DNA of 64,000 bases from Mycolicibacterium sp. GF69 (GTDB lineage: Bacteria; Actinomycetota; Actinomycetes; Mycobacteriales; Mycobacteriaceae). The stretch is from positions 1 through 64,000 of the forward strand of contig NZ_QMEW01000007.1 in assembly GCF_003284965.1 (NCBI RefSeq), written 5' to 3'. The notes beneath the pieces were generated by a model, which saw only the letters and a program-made list of their open reading frames with translations, did no database searches and had not been told where the DNA came from. How positions within the stretch are numbered: position 1 is the stretch's first letter; each line of letters starts with the position of its first letter. Of the stretch, positions 8,833 through 17,972 are shown in pieces. Made by a program: the position numbers and the translations under genes.

Positions 8833-10095
8833 TCAGACTCGAGTCGGAAAGGCTGCCTCCAGCCGTTCGACGTACGAGTCCATGTCGCCGATCGCCGACT
8901 CGACCGCGTGCACACTGACGACGATGGTCTCGCCGATACCGTGCACGCCATGCGTGAGGCCCATCATCGGGGAAAGCCCGGGGAATCCGGCGCTCAGTAC
9001 GACGGGTGCCTGTCCGAAATGCAGATCGGCGGGACCGCGGTGCACGCTCGAGACGACGGTGTTGCCGGTGACCGTGGGTGAACGCACAGTCGGATCGAAA
9101 TGACCTACTCCCCACCGCAATAGCGGTGCGGGCACCGCAGCGGACGCGCGGTCGGCCGCGACTATCGCCGGATGCGTCGCACGACGTCGACGATCCTGCA
9201 GGTCTGCTGCGATGCGTGCGGCACGTTCCGCGAACGGCAGGTCCGGGTAGAGCCCGACACCGACATTGCCGAAATGGTTGTGCGCCCGCCGGGCGCCGGC
9301 CTTGGCCATGGGCACCTCGGCGCCGAGCTGCGACGGGTCATCGCCGAGCTCGCGCAGATGTGCCGCCAGCGCCGCGGACACCACGGCGAGCACCCCCACC
9401 GTCACAGTGGGACCCGGCACCTGCGACCGCCGCCTGACCAGCGTTCGCACGCTGCGCAGACCGTCCGGCCGCGCATTGGTCCGCAGCGCCGGCCGCGATG
9501 CGGCGGGCGGCGGAACCGCCCCTGCCGCGGTATCGCGCACGAGCCGACGATGGGCCCGCGCGGCCCGCAAACCGAGCCACGGCAGCCTCAGACCTCCGAA
9601 CAGTTCCGGCTCCGGGACGGCAGCCACCTGCGCCGGTCGCCCGAACAGCCTCGCCGCCAACGCCGATGAGCGGATACCGTCTCCCAACGCGTGTGCGACC
9701 TGCACGACCGCGACCGTGCCGCGCCCCGCATCGGGGACACCCGACACCGCCGGGAAGATGTGTATCCGCCATGCCATGACCCGCGGGTCGAGTTGGTCGG
9801 CGGCCAGTCCTGCCACCCGGGCCAGGCATTCAGGCCAACTGCTGCCCGCGGCGTGGATCACGAACTGGTTCGCCGAGACACCGTCGCTCACCCAATGCGG
9901 ATAAGCCAGCGCACCACCGTCGCGCAACCGCAGCCGCAACTCCGGGCGGTCGCGTGCCCGGTCGCGTGTCCGTGCCACCGCAGCGGGCAGGTCGTCGACG
10001 GTTCCCGCGAAACCGTAGAGCAGAAACTGGTCACTGGGGATCTTCGCCGACATCCAATACGTCTGCGCATCCACCGCCGCCAGTCGACGCCCCAT
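8833..10095 (-). CDS. WS/DGAT-like acyltransferase
   Basis: 420-residue member of the wax ester synthase/diacylglycerol acyltransferase superfamily. The expected HHxxxDG active-site motif appears as A134-H135-A-L-G-D139-G140: the second, catalytic histidine and the DG are present but the first histidine is alanine. The C-terminal half keeps the family NHFGNVGVGLYPDL and GLSPMMGLTHGVHGIGETIVVSV segments, where canonical enzymes have PLW and ND motifs. The start at ATG 10095 (MGRRLAAVDAQTYWM) matches the family N-terminus; an upstream extension in the same frame is low-quality sequence. It begins 10 bases after the epoxide-hydrolase-like gene, so they are probably co-transcribed. Activity towards triacylglycerol is uncertain. 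Confidence 0.78.
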   Translation of the reverse strand: MGRRLAAVDAQTYWMSAKIPSDQFLLYGFAGTVDDLPAAVARTRDRARDRPELRLRLRDGGALAYPHWVSDGVSANQFVIHAAGSSWPECLARVAGLAADQLDPRVMAWRIHIFPAVSGVPDAGRGTVAVVQVAHALGDGIRSSALAARLFGRPAQVAAVPEPELFGGLRLPWLGLRAARAHRRLVRDTAAGAVPPPAASRPALRTNARPDGLRSVRTLVRRRSQVPGPTVTVGVLAVVSAALAAHLRELGDDPSQLGAEVPMAKAGARRAHNHFGNVGVGLYPDLPFAERAARIAADLQDRRRRATHPAIVAADRASAAVPAPLLRWGVGHFDPTVRSPTVTGNTVVSSVHRGPADLHFGQAPVVLSAGFPGLSPMMGLTHGVHGIGETIVVSVHAVESAIGDMDSYVERLEAAFPTRV

Positions 10096-10105
10096 GACCT
10101 CCAGG

Positions 10106-11014
10106 CTAAGCGCGCGCCACGCCGATGAAGTCGACGATGTGTCCGGCAACCGCATCCGGCTGTTCCAACTGCAGGAAGTGCCCGGCCCGTTCGACGGTGG
10201 CGACGTCACTGCCAGCTGGCAGCACTCGCTGCACCCATCGGGTGTAATCGGCTGCGGCACAACCATCGTCGGTGCCGTGCAGATACAGGGTGGGCAGCTG
10301 CGGCGCCGACAGCCAATGCCGATGGAGTTCGACGTATCGGGCGGGCGGCTTGCTGTTGCGCACGTTGGTCCGGTAGTAGCCGAGCGCGGCGCGCCAGTGC
10401 TCGGACGCACCGATCGCGTCGGTGACGTGCGCGACGTCCTCGGCCGCGTCGTAGCCCGGCGACCATTGCCGCCACAACCGGGGCACCACCCACGACGCTG
10501 ATCGTTCCGGAAGTCCCGGCAATTGGAAATACATGATGTACCAGCTGCGTAACAGCTGACGCGGCAACTGCGCGGCGAGGCGGGCCGCATCCGGGGTTTT
10601 CCCCAGTGGTTTGAACGTCGCCGCGGGCGGCACCGACATGATCACGGCTTTCGCGAAGGGACTGTCGGGCATCGCGGCGAGTCCGGCGCCGGCGATGGCG
10701 CCCCAGTCGTGTCCGATGAGGACGTCGCGGCCCGTCGACCCGGCCGTATCGAGAACCCGCAGCGCATCGTCCATCAGGGCCGCGACATGGTAGCTGCCGT
10801 CCGAGGCCGTCGACGACGGCGCATAGCCCCGCATGAACGGCGCGATCACCCGCCATCCGGCGTCGACCAACAGCGGTGCCACCTTGCGCCAGCCGTGCGC
10901 GGTATCGGGAAACCCGTGCAGGCACAACGCAATCGGCGAATCTTCCGCACCCCAACTCAGAGCGCGCAACCGCACGCCGGGCGTGTCGATGTCGATCAGG
11001 TCCGGTCCGGTCAC
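10106..11014 (-). CDS. Alpha/beta hydrolase, epoxide-hydrolase-like
   Basis: 302-residue alpha/beta hydrolase. The oxyanion motif is H33-G-F-P36, the nucleophile is an aspartate in GHDWG (D103), which is the epoxide hydrolase/haloalkane dehalogenase signature, and the catalytic histidine is in ERAGHFLQLEQP (about H279). The acid is probably in the LHGTDDG loop. The cap region (YIMYFQLPGLPE) resembles mycobacterial Eph proteins. The substrate is unknown. It lies just downstream of the Mce-associated genes and upstream of the WS/DGAT-like gene, all on the minus strand; the gap to the Mce-associated gene is only 7 bases, so it may be the tail of the mce transcript. Confidence 0.85.
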   Translation of the reverse strand: MTGPDLIDIDTPGVRLRALSWGAEDSPIALCLHGFPDTAHGWRKVAPLLVDAGWRVIAPFMRGYAPSSTASDGSYHVAALMDDALRVLDTAGSTGRDVLIGHDWGAIAGAGLAAMPDSPFAKAVIMSVPPAATFKPLGKTPDAARLAAQLPRQLLRSWYIMYFQLPGLPERSASWVVPRLWRQWSPGYDAAEDVAHVTDAIGASEHWRAALGYYRTNVRNSKPPARYVELHRHWLSAPQLPTLYLHGTDDGCAAADYTRWVQRVLPAGSDVATVERAGHFLQLEQPDAVAGHIVDFIGVARA

Positions 11015-11021
11015 GACTGGC

Positions 11022-11831
11022 CTAGACCGGGTCGAACTGCGCGATGAGCCAGCGGCCGTCGATCTTCTCCAGCGTCACGCGCACACTCGAAGCGGTGTCC
11101 GTCGGTGCGTCCTGGCCGACGACCACGGTCTGGTTGACGAACACCAGCACCACGGCCTCGTTGGCATCGGCCGACACTGAGGCCGCCGCCGGCACCGAAG
11201 CCACCGCGGAGATCTGCTTCTGCTTGGCCCCGGGTATCACGACGTCGTTGATCAGCCCCGTGTAGGACTTCTCGAACTCCCCGGTCAGCAATCCACGGGC
11301 GTCGTTGAGTTGCTGTTCGACGGTGTCCGGCTTGTAGGTCAGCATCGCGACGGTGCTGTCCTTGGCGACCTGCACCGTTTGCTCGCGGGCGGCTTCGGAG
11401 TTGCGCACCGAGTTGTCCAGCCACTTCAGATAGCCGGCCGCACCCGCCAACAGCAGCGCGATGGCGGGCAGCACCCCGAAGGCGAAGACCCGCGCCCAGT
11501 TGATCCGTCGCTTCGTCGCAGCCGGCGCCACGCTGGGGGCTGCCTCGACAGGCTCGTTCTCGGGCGCCTCCGATGTCTCGGACGCCTCCGACGCCTCGGA
11601 CGCCTCCAGGGTCGACTCGGGTGCGTCGAACGTGGGCTCCGGCGCGTCCACAGTCGACACGTCAGCCGTAGCCGCCGTCTCATCCGCGCCACCGGCAGCC
11701 GTCGTCTCGGCCGACGACTCCGTCAACTCGACCGCTTCGGACTCCTGCTCCGTGCCCTTCTCGGCGGACCCGCCATCTGCCGGTACCGCACCGTCCTTGT
11801 TACGCCTGGGCAGTCTGTGTCTGTTACTCAC
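11022..11831 (-). CDS. Mce-associated membrane protein (second)
   Basis: 269-residue protein with a long acidic, low-complexity N-terminal cytosolic arm (residues 1-130, including an EASEASEASETSEAPE run coded by a short tandem DNA repeat near 11577-11620), one membrane helix (VFAFGVLPAIALLLAGAAGYLKWL, about 143-166) and a C-terminal domain typical of Mas/Mam proteins (VAKDSTVAMLTYKPDTVEQQLNDARGLLTGEF; ISAVASVPAAASVSADANEAVVLVFVNQ). Such proteins stabilise Mce importers. Its ATG overlaps the stop of the preceding Mce-associated gene (ATGA at 11831-11828), indicating translational coupling. Confidence 0.88.
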   Translation of the reverse strand: MSNRHRLPRRNKDGAVPADGGSAEKGTEQESEAVELTESSAETTAAGGADETAATADVSTVDAPEPTFDAPESTLEASEASEASETSEAPENEPVEAAPSVAPAATKRRINWARVFAFGVLPAIALLLAGAAGYLKWLDNSVRNSEAAREQTVQVAKDSTVAMLTYKPDTVEQQLNDARGLLTGEFEKSYTGLINDVVIPGAKQKQISAVASVPAAASVSADANEAVVLVFVNQTVVVGQDAPTDTASSVRVTLEKIDGRWLIAQFDPV

Positions 11832-12511
11832 GGTACGAACTCCACATTCGAGATCTTCGCCTCATCGTCGCCGGTCTTCTGCACGGTGATCCGCATGCGC
11901 CACGACCGCGGCTGCTGCTCCGGCGCTCCGGCGTTCGTCGTGTTGACGGTCACCGCGACCAGTACCTGCGCACCGTCGTCGGAGATCGACTCCGGCTCCA
12001 AGCCTGCCTCGGCGATCGTGCCCTCCGACTTGGACTGCGCCTGCTTGACCACCTCGATGAACGGTTGCGCACGAGCCTGGAAGTCGTCGTAGAAGGTGCC
12101 CGTCGAGGAATCCAGGACACGTTGCACGTCCTGCTCGGCGTGCTCGTGGCTGATCGTCGTCAGGTTCAGCGCCCCTTGCCGTCCGACCTGCAAGAACAAG
12201 TTCTGCAGATCCTCGGCCTGCTGCGACTCGTATGCCCGGTACCCGAGCCATCCGACCAGCCCGCCGAGCGCCACCACGAGGACGAGACCCGCGATGGTCG
12301 CCAGCTTGACGTGCGACATCGGCGCCTTGGCGGGAGCGGGTTCAGCTTCAGCTTCAGTGGCCTGCGTTTGCGCCTCGTAATCCTCGACGTCACCGGCCTC
12401 TTCTGCGGCAGCAGCAGCCGGCGTGCTGGACTCGCCGACTTCTGCGGCGGCGTCGCTTTCGGGCGCGGCTGCGTTCACGTCCCCGTCACCGGGAGTGGTC
12501 TCGTCTGCCAT
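11828..12511 (-). CDS. Mce-associated membrane protein (first)
   Basis: 227-residue protein with an acidic N-terminal arm rich in Ala/Glu (about 1-70), a single transmembrane helix (LATIAGLVLVVALGGLVGWLGY, about 82-103) and a Mas/Mam C-terminal domain (NLFLQVGRQGALNLTTISHEHAEQDVQRVLDSSTGTFYDDF). It follows mceF after a 134-base gap on the same strand and overlaps the next gene by ATGA. Accessory subunits of this kind accompany mce operons; a structural role in the Mce complex is inferred. Confidence 0.88.
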   Translation of the reverse strand: MADETTPGDGDVNAAAPESDAAAEVGESSTPAAAAAEEAGDVEDYEAQTQATEAEAEPAPAKAPMSHVKLATIAGLVLVVALGGLVGWLGYRAYESQQAEDLQNLFLQVGRQGALNLTTISHEHAEQDVQRVLDSSTGTFYDDFQARAQPFIEVVKQAQSKSEGTIAEAGLEPESISDDGAQVLVAVTVNTTNAGAPEQQPRSWRMRITVQKTGDDEAKISNVEFVP

Positions 12512-12645
12512 CTACGTTCCTCTGCGGCCCGCGGGCCAGTTCGGGGTCGGGTATACGGGTCGGCTACAACCTACGTGCCCGACACCATATCGTCGGAGCC
12601 TGTTCACGAAACGGAACCACGTCCGTCGCTTCTTCGAATCAGGCG

Positions 12646-14145
12646 TCAGCCTCCCGGCGGCACGAGCATCGACTGCCACGGCCGCTCCCCCGACGCACCG
12701 TCCGCCAGGTTGGACTGGGTGTAGACCTTGCCGTCCGGGCCGACGTATTCGCCGGATGCGGGGTCGTATTCGGCGGCTGTGACGGGCAGCGGCGGCGTAC
12801 CCGGCGGCGGCGGCGTTGTGGCCACCGGAATGTCGGGCGGCACATGCGGAATCGGCTGCCCGGACAGGGTGGCGTTCGGGTCGCCCTTCCAGTTGTAGCC
12901 GTCGTTGAGCGGCACGTACTGCTCGTCGCTCTCGCACATCTGCCATGTGGGGGCGCGCTTGCCGGGCACGGTGACGCAGGGCAGGTTGCGGGCGCCGCGG
13001 ACGTTGAACGGGGCATCTTGCGGTGTGCGGCAGTACAGATCGCCGTTGGGCCGGTCGGGATAATCCTCGAACGTCGGGACGCGCAGCTGCTGGGCCGGCA
13101 GGAACCCGGTCATGCACGGCGGCGGCAGATTCTGCGGTGGCAACGGCAAGGGCGCCGGCAGCGCGGGCAGGATCGCGTTGAGGTTGAAGATCAGCGAATC
13201 GCCCATGTAGTCCTGCTTGGTGTTGCGTTTGTGCACACCGACGGCTTGTGTGACCGCGGTGCCCTGGGGCAACAACACCAACAGCTGCTCGAGGCTCGGC
13301 TGATAGGCGACGGCGACCTCTCCGATGCTGACGAGGTTGGCCAGCACGATCGGCAGGGTGGGCTGCAGCCGCTCGAACAGGGCGCGCACCTCGTCGGCGG
13401 CGTCCGGCCCCTTGGCGAGTATTCCGCCCACGGCCGGATCCTGACTCTGCAGTTGACCGCTGATGCTGGCGAGATTCGCGGCCCACGCCTGGATCGAGCC
13501 CGCGGTGTCGGTCTGCGTGTCCAGGATGGGCTTGGACTGGTCGATCAGTGTGAGCAGCGGGTCGAGATTCTTGCGGGCGTCGATGGCCAGTGTGGCGCTT
13601 CCGGTGATCAACCGGCGCAATTCGGGGCCCAGCCCGCCGACCGCGGTATAGGCCTCGTCGACGACGGTCCTGAGGTTTTCTTGCGGGATCACTTGCAAGC
13701 CTCGAGCCGTATCGTCGAGGACCGTGTTGATGTCGGTCGGAACGCTGGCGCGGCTCAACGGGATCACATCGCCGTCGCGCAACTCCGGGCCGTCGCCGCT
13801 GCGCGGGAGCAATTGGACGAACTGCTCGCCGACGGCGGACACACTGTGCACCTCGGCGTCGAGGTCAGCGGGAATCCTGATATCCGAGTTCAGCGACAGC
13901 ACCGCCTCGACGCCGGTATCGGTCAACTCGACGCTTTTCACCTCGCCGACCTGCACGCCTCGGTAGGTGACGTTGCCCCGCGGATACAGCCCGCCCGTCT
14001 CCGGCAATTCGAGGGTGACGCGGTACTGACCGACACCGAGGAGGCTGGGCAGCCGCATGTATCCGAAGACCATGATGCCCAACGCGAGGATCGCGATGGC
14101 AGAGAAGATCGCCATCTGAATGAGAATCTGCCGGGTCATTCGCAT
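12646..14145 (-). CDS. mceF: Mce family protein MceF
   Basis: 499-residue substrate-binding subunit of the Mce lipid importer. An N-terminal membrane anchor (ILIQMAIFSAIAILALGIMVFGYM) precedes one MCE/MlaD domain (about 38-115; VTYRGVQVGEVKSVELTDTGVEAVL) and a long helical region forming the needle (about 140-320). The C-terminal third is proline-rich and carries cysteines common in MceF (PPPCMTGFLP, DLYCRTPQDAPFNVRGARNLPC, APTWQMCESD). The ATG at 14145 follows the mceE stop by one base; M3 is an alternative start. It is the last of the six mce genes. Confidence 0.93.
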   Translation of the reverse strand: MRMTRQILIQMAIFSAIAILALGIMVFGYMRLPSLLGVGQYRVTLELPETGGLYPRGNVTYRGVQVGEVKSVELTDTGVEAVLSLNSDIRIPADLDAEVHSVSAVGEQFVQLLPRSGDGPELRDGDVIPLSRASVPTDINTVLDDTARGLQVIPQENLRTVVDEAYTAVGGLGPELRRLITGSATLAIDARKNLDPLLTLIDQSKPILDTQTDTAGSIQAWAANLASISGQLQSQDPAVGGILAKGPDAADEVRALFERLQPTLPIVLANLVSIGEVAVAYQPSLEQLLVLLPQGTAVTQAVGVHKRNTKQDYMGDSLIFNLNAILPALPAPLPLPPQNLPPPCMTGFLPAQQLRVPTFEDYPDRPNGDLYCRTPQDAPFNVRGARNLPCVTVPGKRAPTWQMCESDEQYVPLNDGYNWKGDPNATLSGQPIPHVPPDIPVATTPPPPGTPPLPVTAAEYDPASGEYVGPDGKVYTQSNLADGASGERPWQSMLVPPGG

Positions 14146-14146
14146 G

Positions 14147-15301
14147 CTACGGCCCCTGATCCCAGCGGTACGGAGCGACCAACGGGTTGCCGCCCGGCGG
14201 CGGCACATGGTGGTTGCACGGGCTGGGGAACTGGCCGATGGTGCGTCCCCACTGCAGCTCCAACCAGGTCAGGTTGCACTCGAACCGCGTTCCGGTGAAG
14301 AAAGCGGCATCGATTCGGCTCAACGTCAGGTCGACGACCAACGTCAGGTTCGCGTAATCGCCGCGCATCCAATTGAGCAAAGTCTCCTTGGGAAACGGGA
14401 AGGTGGGCAAGAAGCTCAACGCGCGGGTCAATGCGGGACCCGCATCGGCCAACTCCTCCAGCACGACGCCCAGGTCCTTGAGCTCCTGCACGAGAGCCTC
14501 TTTGGTCTGGTTGACCGAGTCGGCGGTCAGCGCGCTGAACCTACCCAGCTGGGTCAGCACCTCGGCCAGGTTCTGCCGCTGATCCCTCAGCACGGCGAGG
14601 GCCTCGGGGATGGTCCGTAAGGCCTTGTCCACCACCGGCTTCTGCTCGGCGATCTGGCCCATCAGATTGTTCAGACTCTCGGTAGCGTCGATGATGTCTT
14701 GCTTCTGGTCATCGAGGTGACCGATCGCGATATCGAGCTGTTCAATCAGGCTGCGCAGGTCGTTCTCGCGGCCGGTGAACGCGACACTCAGGGCCTCGGT
14801 GATGTCGTAAATATTGCCGATCCCGCCGCCGTTGAGCACCAACGCAACGGCGGCCAGCGCCTGCTCGGTACTCGGATACGCGCTCGACGACTCCAGCGGA
14901 ATCAGCGAGCCCTCTTTCAGCTTGCCCGCAGGCGGCACATCGGTCGGCGGCGCCAACTCGATGTGCAATGAACCCAGCAGGCTTGTCAGCCCGAGCTTGG
15001 CTGTCGCATTCGCGGGCAGCTCGACGTCGCCGTTGAGTTCCATCGTCACCAGCGCGTGCCAGTCCTGACGCTCGATCTTCCGCACGGTGCCGACATTCAC
15101 GTCACCGACCCGGACACGGGAATTCGGCTCGATGTTGTCTACGTCGGGCATCTGCGCCTGAATCGTGAACGCGCCCGGGCCGGTGCCTTCGACGCCTGGC
15201 AACGGAAGCGAATTCAGACCCTGCCAGTCCGAACAGCCCGACAGCACCGCGGCCGACACGGCCACCACGGTCACTACCCGAAACGCCTTGCGCCGCATCA
15301 T
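14147..15301 (-). CDS. mceE: Mce family lipoprotein MceE
   Basis: 384-residue lipoprotein subunit of the Mce importer. A signal peptide ends in the lipobox LSGC with lipidated C23. Then come one MCE domain (about 45-120; NSRVRVGDVNVGTVRKIERQDWHALVTMEL) and a helical region (about 140-310). The C-terminus PSPCNHHVPPPGG...APYRWDQGP is close to what I remember of M. tuberculosis LprM (Mce3E), which also ends in YRWDQGP. This is the best hint that the locus is mce3-like. The start ATG at 15301 overlaps the mceD stop (ATGA), so the two are translationally coupled. Confidence 0.93.
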   Translation of the reverse strand: MMRRKAFRVVTVVAVSAAVLSGCSDWQGLNSLPLPGVEGTGPGAFTIQAQMPDVDNIEPNSRVRVGDVNVGTVRKIERQDWHALVTMELNGDVELPANATAKLGLTSLLGSLHIELAPPTDVPPAGKLKEGSLIPLESSSAYPSTEQALAAVALVLNGGGIGNIYDITEALSVAFTGRENDLRSLIEQLDIAIGHLDDQKQDIIDATESLNNLMGQIAEQKPVVDKALRTIPEALAVLRDQRQNLAEVLTQLGRFSALTADSVNQTKEALVQELKDLGVVLEELADAGPALTRALSFLPTFPFPKETLLNWMRGDYANLTLVVDLTLSRIDAAFFTGTRFECNLTWLELQWGRTIGQFPSPCNHHVPPPGGNPLVAPYRWDQGP

Positions 15302-16623
15302 GGTCCAACCCCAGGTGGCACCATCAGCCCGTGCAGGCCATCGGCCGGATTCGTGGAAACCGGCGCCTCGGCCGGCAGCGGCGGGCCCCCGGCCGGCGGC
15401 GGTGCCGGCGCCGAGGCCGACGACGGCGGTGGAGCTGCCGGCGCAGGTTGCGGCGGAATGTAATCCGGCCGCAGCCAGTCTTCGCTGTAGGTGAGCTCGT
15501 TCGGCCGCGTCGTGGCACCGGAGAAGACGTTCTGCATGATGGGCAGGAAGTTGTACTGGCGGTTCTTCAGGATCGGCGCCAGGTACTGCACACACAGCTT
15601 CGCCGACTGTTCGGCGTTCAGACGGGATGCCGCCTGAATTCCGCCGCACAGGAAGGAAATCGGGTTGGCGAAGTTGTTGAGCATCGGCAAGCTGCTCACC
15701 GCGCCTTGAGCCGGCTGCCAGATGTTCACGTAGTTCTGCAATGTGTTGGGCGCCACGTGCAGGAACTGCTTGACCTCGGCGAGGCTGTCGGTCAGCGCCT
15801 GGGTCACCCCCGCCAACTTGTCCGACGTGGTGCCCAGCGCTTCGCGGTTGTCGGCGACGAACGTCTGGACTTCTCCGACGACGTTGTTGAGGTCGCGGAC
15901 CGCGTCGGCCACCTCGTTGGGATCGTTGGCCAGCAACCCGGTCACGCTCGCCAGGTTCTGGTTGAGCTGGCGCATCACGTCGGTGCTGTCCTGCAGGGCC
16001 GAGACCAGGATCGCCAAATTCTTGACGGTGGAGAAGATGTCGGTGCTGTGATCGCCCAAAGCCGTCACCGCCTGCGAGAGCTTGATGACGGTGTCGCGGA
16101 TGTTGGCGCCTTCGCCCCGCAGGTTGTCAGCAGTGGTGTTGATGACCGACCCCAAGGGGCTCACGCCCCCGGGCTCGGTCGGCTGCAGGGTATCGGCCAG
16201 CTTCTCCAACTGCTGCCGGACCTCGTCCCATTCCACCGGAACGGCGGTGCGCTCCTGCGGGATGACCGTGTCGTCTTCCAACAGCGGCCCGCCGGTATAG
16301 GCCGGGATTAGTTGAATGCTGCGCGCAGTCACCAGCGTGGGCGACAGAATCGCGGCCTTGGCGTCGGCCGGCACCTTGTACTTGCTGTCGTACCAGAACG
16401 AGATCTTGACCCGCTCGGGCTGCGGTTCGATCGATTCGATCTTGCCCACCGGCACGCCGACGATGTTGACGTCATCGCCGGGGTAGATGCCATTGGCGTT
16501 GTCGAAATAGGCGACGACATGTGTGCGGTTGATCGCTCCGGTGTTGCGCAACAGCACAATTGCGCCGCCCGCCAGTATCACGACCAACGCCACCGCCAAC
16601 AGGTTGCGAGCACCGCGCGTCAT
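15298..16623 (-). CDS. mceD: Mce family protein MceD
   Basis: 441-residue Mce subunit. A membrane anchor (LLAVALVVILAGGAIVLL, about 8-25) is followed by the MCE domain (about 33-110; NGIYPGDDVNIVGVPVGKIESIEPQPERVKISF) and a coiled helical needle segment (about 130-300). The C-terminal tail is rich in Pro/Ala, and the NYLAPILKNRQYNFLP-type region found in MceD proteins is present as YLAPILKNRQYNFLPIMQN. The start overlaps the mceC stop by four bases, and the stop overlaps the mceE start. Confidence 0.93.
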   Translation of the reverse strand: MTRGARNLLAVALVVILAGGAIVLLRNTGAINRTHVVAYFDNANGIYPGDDVNIVGVPVGKIESIEPQPERVKISFWYDSKYKVPADAKAAILSPTLVTARSIQLIPAYTGGPLLEDDTVIPQERTAVPVEWDEVRQQLEKLADTLQPTEPGGVSPLGSVINTTADNLRGEGANIRDTVIKLSQAVTALGDHSTDIFSTVKNLAILVSALQDSTDVMRQLNQNLASVTGLLANDPNEVADAVRDLNNVVGEVQTFVADNREALGTTSDKLAGVTQALTDSLAEVKQFLHVAPNTLQNYVNIWQPAQGAVSSLPMLNNFANPISFLCGGIQAASRLNAEQSAKLCVQYLAPILKNRQYNFLPIMQNVFSGATTRPNELTYSEDWLRPDYIPPQPAPAAPPPSSASAPAPPPAGGPPLPAEAPVSTNPADGLHGLMVPPGVGP

Positions 16624-17972
16624 CGTCCGGCCTCCCCGGAGCCAAGGTGGGCCACCCCGCCGGGAGCGGGCACTGCGACCGGAGACGGTGTCGGGTCAGG
16701 CGTCGACTGCAGACCCGGCGGTGCGTCCGCGGGCGGGCCCGGTGGTGGCCCGCCGGGCGGCGGCGCCGGCAGTGGCTCGCGGTATGGGTAGCAACCCGGA
16801 CCGGGCAACGGCAGGCCGGGCAATCCACATGCTTGATCGCCGGGATTGCCGGTGATGGCGTCCGGGACCGTCAGCCGCGGTTCGCCACCCTGACCGGTAC
16901 GCGGGAACGGCACCGGCAGCGCCGGCGTCCCAGGCTGACCGACCTGTGGGTCGGACAGTTCCGATGGCAGCTTCACATTGGGGTCCAACCCGAGGTCGGA
17001 GAACGCAGCGTCGATGAACGGTTGCAGGAATTGGCCCGGCAGCAGGTTGGCGACGTAGTTCTTGAAGAACGGACCGCCCGACACCGATTCACCCAGCGAC
17101 ATCACGTAGTCGGTCAGCAACGCGAGCGACTTCTGCAGGCGTTCCTTGCGGTTGTCGATGATCGTCAGCACGCCGTTGAGCTTGTCGAGGGCGGGTCGAA
17201 GGGTTTCGCGATTCTCGCCGATGAAGCCCTGCAACTGTGCGCTGAGCGCCGAGATGTTGCCGGAGACCTCATCGAGTGCGGCGCTCTGGTTCTCCAGCTC
17301 GGCCAGCAGCGCGTTGGTGTTGTTGACCAAACTCACGATCTGATCGCTGCGCTCGGCCAGCACCGTAGTGGCCTTGTTGGCGTTGCCCAACAGACCTCGA
17401 AGCTGCGCGTCACGTTCGTTGAGAGTGTCGGAGAACCGAGCCACCCCCTCGATCGCGATCTTCAACTCCGGCGGAGTGTCGGAGAACGTGGCCGACAACA
17501 CACGCAGCGATTCCGACAACTGGTCGGTGTTCAATCCGCTGATCGCCGTCGCCAATTCGCCCAGCGCATCGGGCAGTTCATACGGTGGCGTCGTGCGATC
17601 GAGGGGGATCGTGCCCTCCTGCTGGCCGTCGCCGCGGGAGGTGACCTCGAGAATCTTCGTGCCCAGAAGGCCCTCGGTTTTGATCGCTGCCTCGGTGCGC
17701 TCGCCCAGCCGGATGTCACTGTCGACGGTGAACGTCACCAGCGCGTGCGGCCCGTCCAATTCGATGGACTTGACCCGGCCCACCTCGAATCCCGAAACAC
17801 GCACGGCCTTACCGGGTTCCAGTCCACCCACCTCGGAGAAGTATGCCGAGTACTCGCTGCCCTGCAGGAACGGCAGCCGATCGTAATTCAGCGACCCCAG
17901 CACGATTCCGATCGTCAACGCCAACCCGATAGCACCGATGACGGTCTGATTTCGTTCAGAGAAGGACTTCAC
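16620..17972 (-). CDS. mceC: Mce family protein MceC
   Basis: 450-residue Mce subunit. An N-terminal anchor (TVIGAIGLALTIGIVLGSL) leads into the MCE domain (FSEVGGLEPGKAVRVSGFEVGRVKSIELDGPHALVTF), then a long helical region and a proline-rich tail ending near VAVPAPGG. I place the start at GTG 17972 (VKSFSERNQ), which overlaps the mceB stop as GTGA; a GTG four codons upstream (17984) is also possible. Downstream it overlaps mceD by four bases. The overlapping series B-C-D-E shows a single translationally coupled operon. Confidence 0.92.
   Translation of the reverse strand: MKSFSERNQTVIGAIGLALTIGIVLGSLNYDRLPFLQGSEYSAYFSEVGGLEPGKAVRVSGFEVGRVKSIELDGPHALVTFTVDSDIRLGERTEAAIKTEGLLGTKILEVTSRGDGQQEGTIPLDRTTPPYELPDALGELATAISGLNTDQLSESLRVLSATFSDTPPELKIAIEGVARFSDTLNERDAQLRGLLGNANKATTVLAERSDQIVSLVNNTNALLAELENQSAALDEVSGNISALSAQLQGFIGENRETLRPALDKLNGVLTIIDNRKERLQKSLALLTDYVMSLGESVSGGPFFKNYVANLLPGQFLQPFIDAAFSDLGLDPNVKLPSELSDPQVGQPGTPALPVPFPRTGQGGEPRLTVPDAITGNPGDQACGLPGLPLPGPGCYPYREPLPAPPPGGPPPGPPADAPPGLQSTPDPTPSPVAVPAPGGVAHLGSGEAGR

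Noticed and set aside
11577..11620. CRISPR-like short repeats
   Set aside because: It is an in-frame low-complexity Glu-Ala-Ser run in a Mce-associated protein, without spacers.
12844..14298. 484-codon plus-strand frame
   Set aside because: Antisense to mceF; the minus strand has clear MCE-domain coding.
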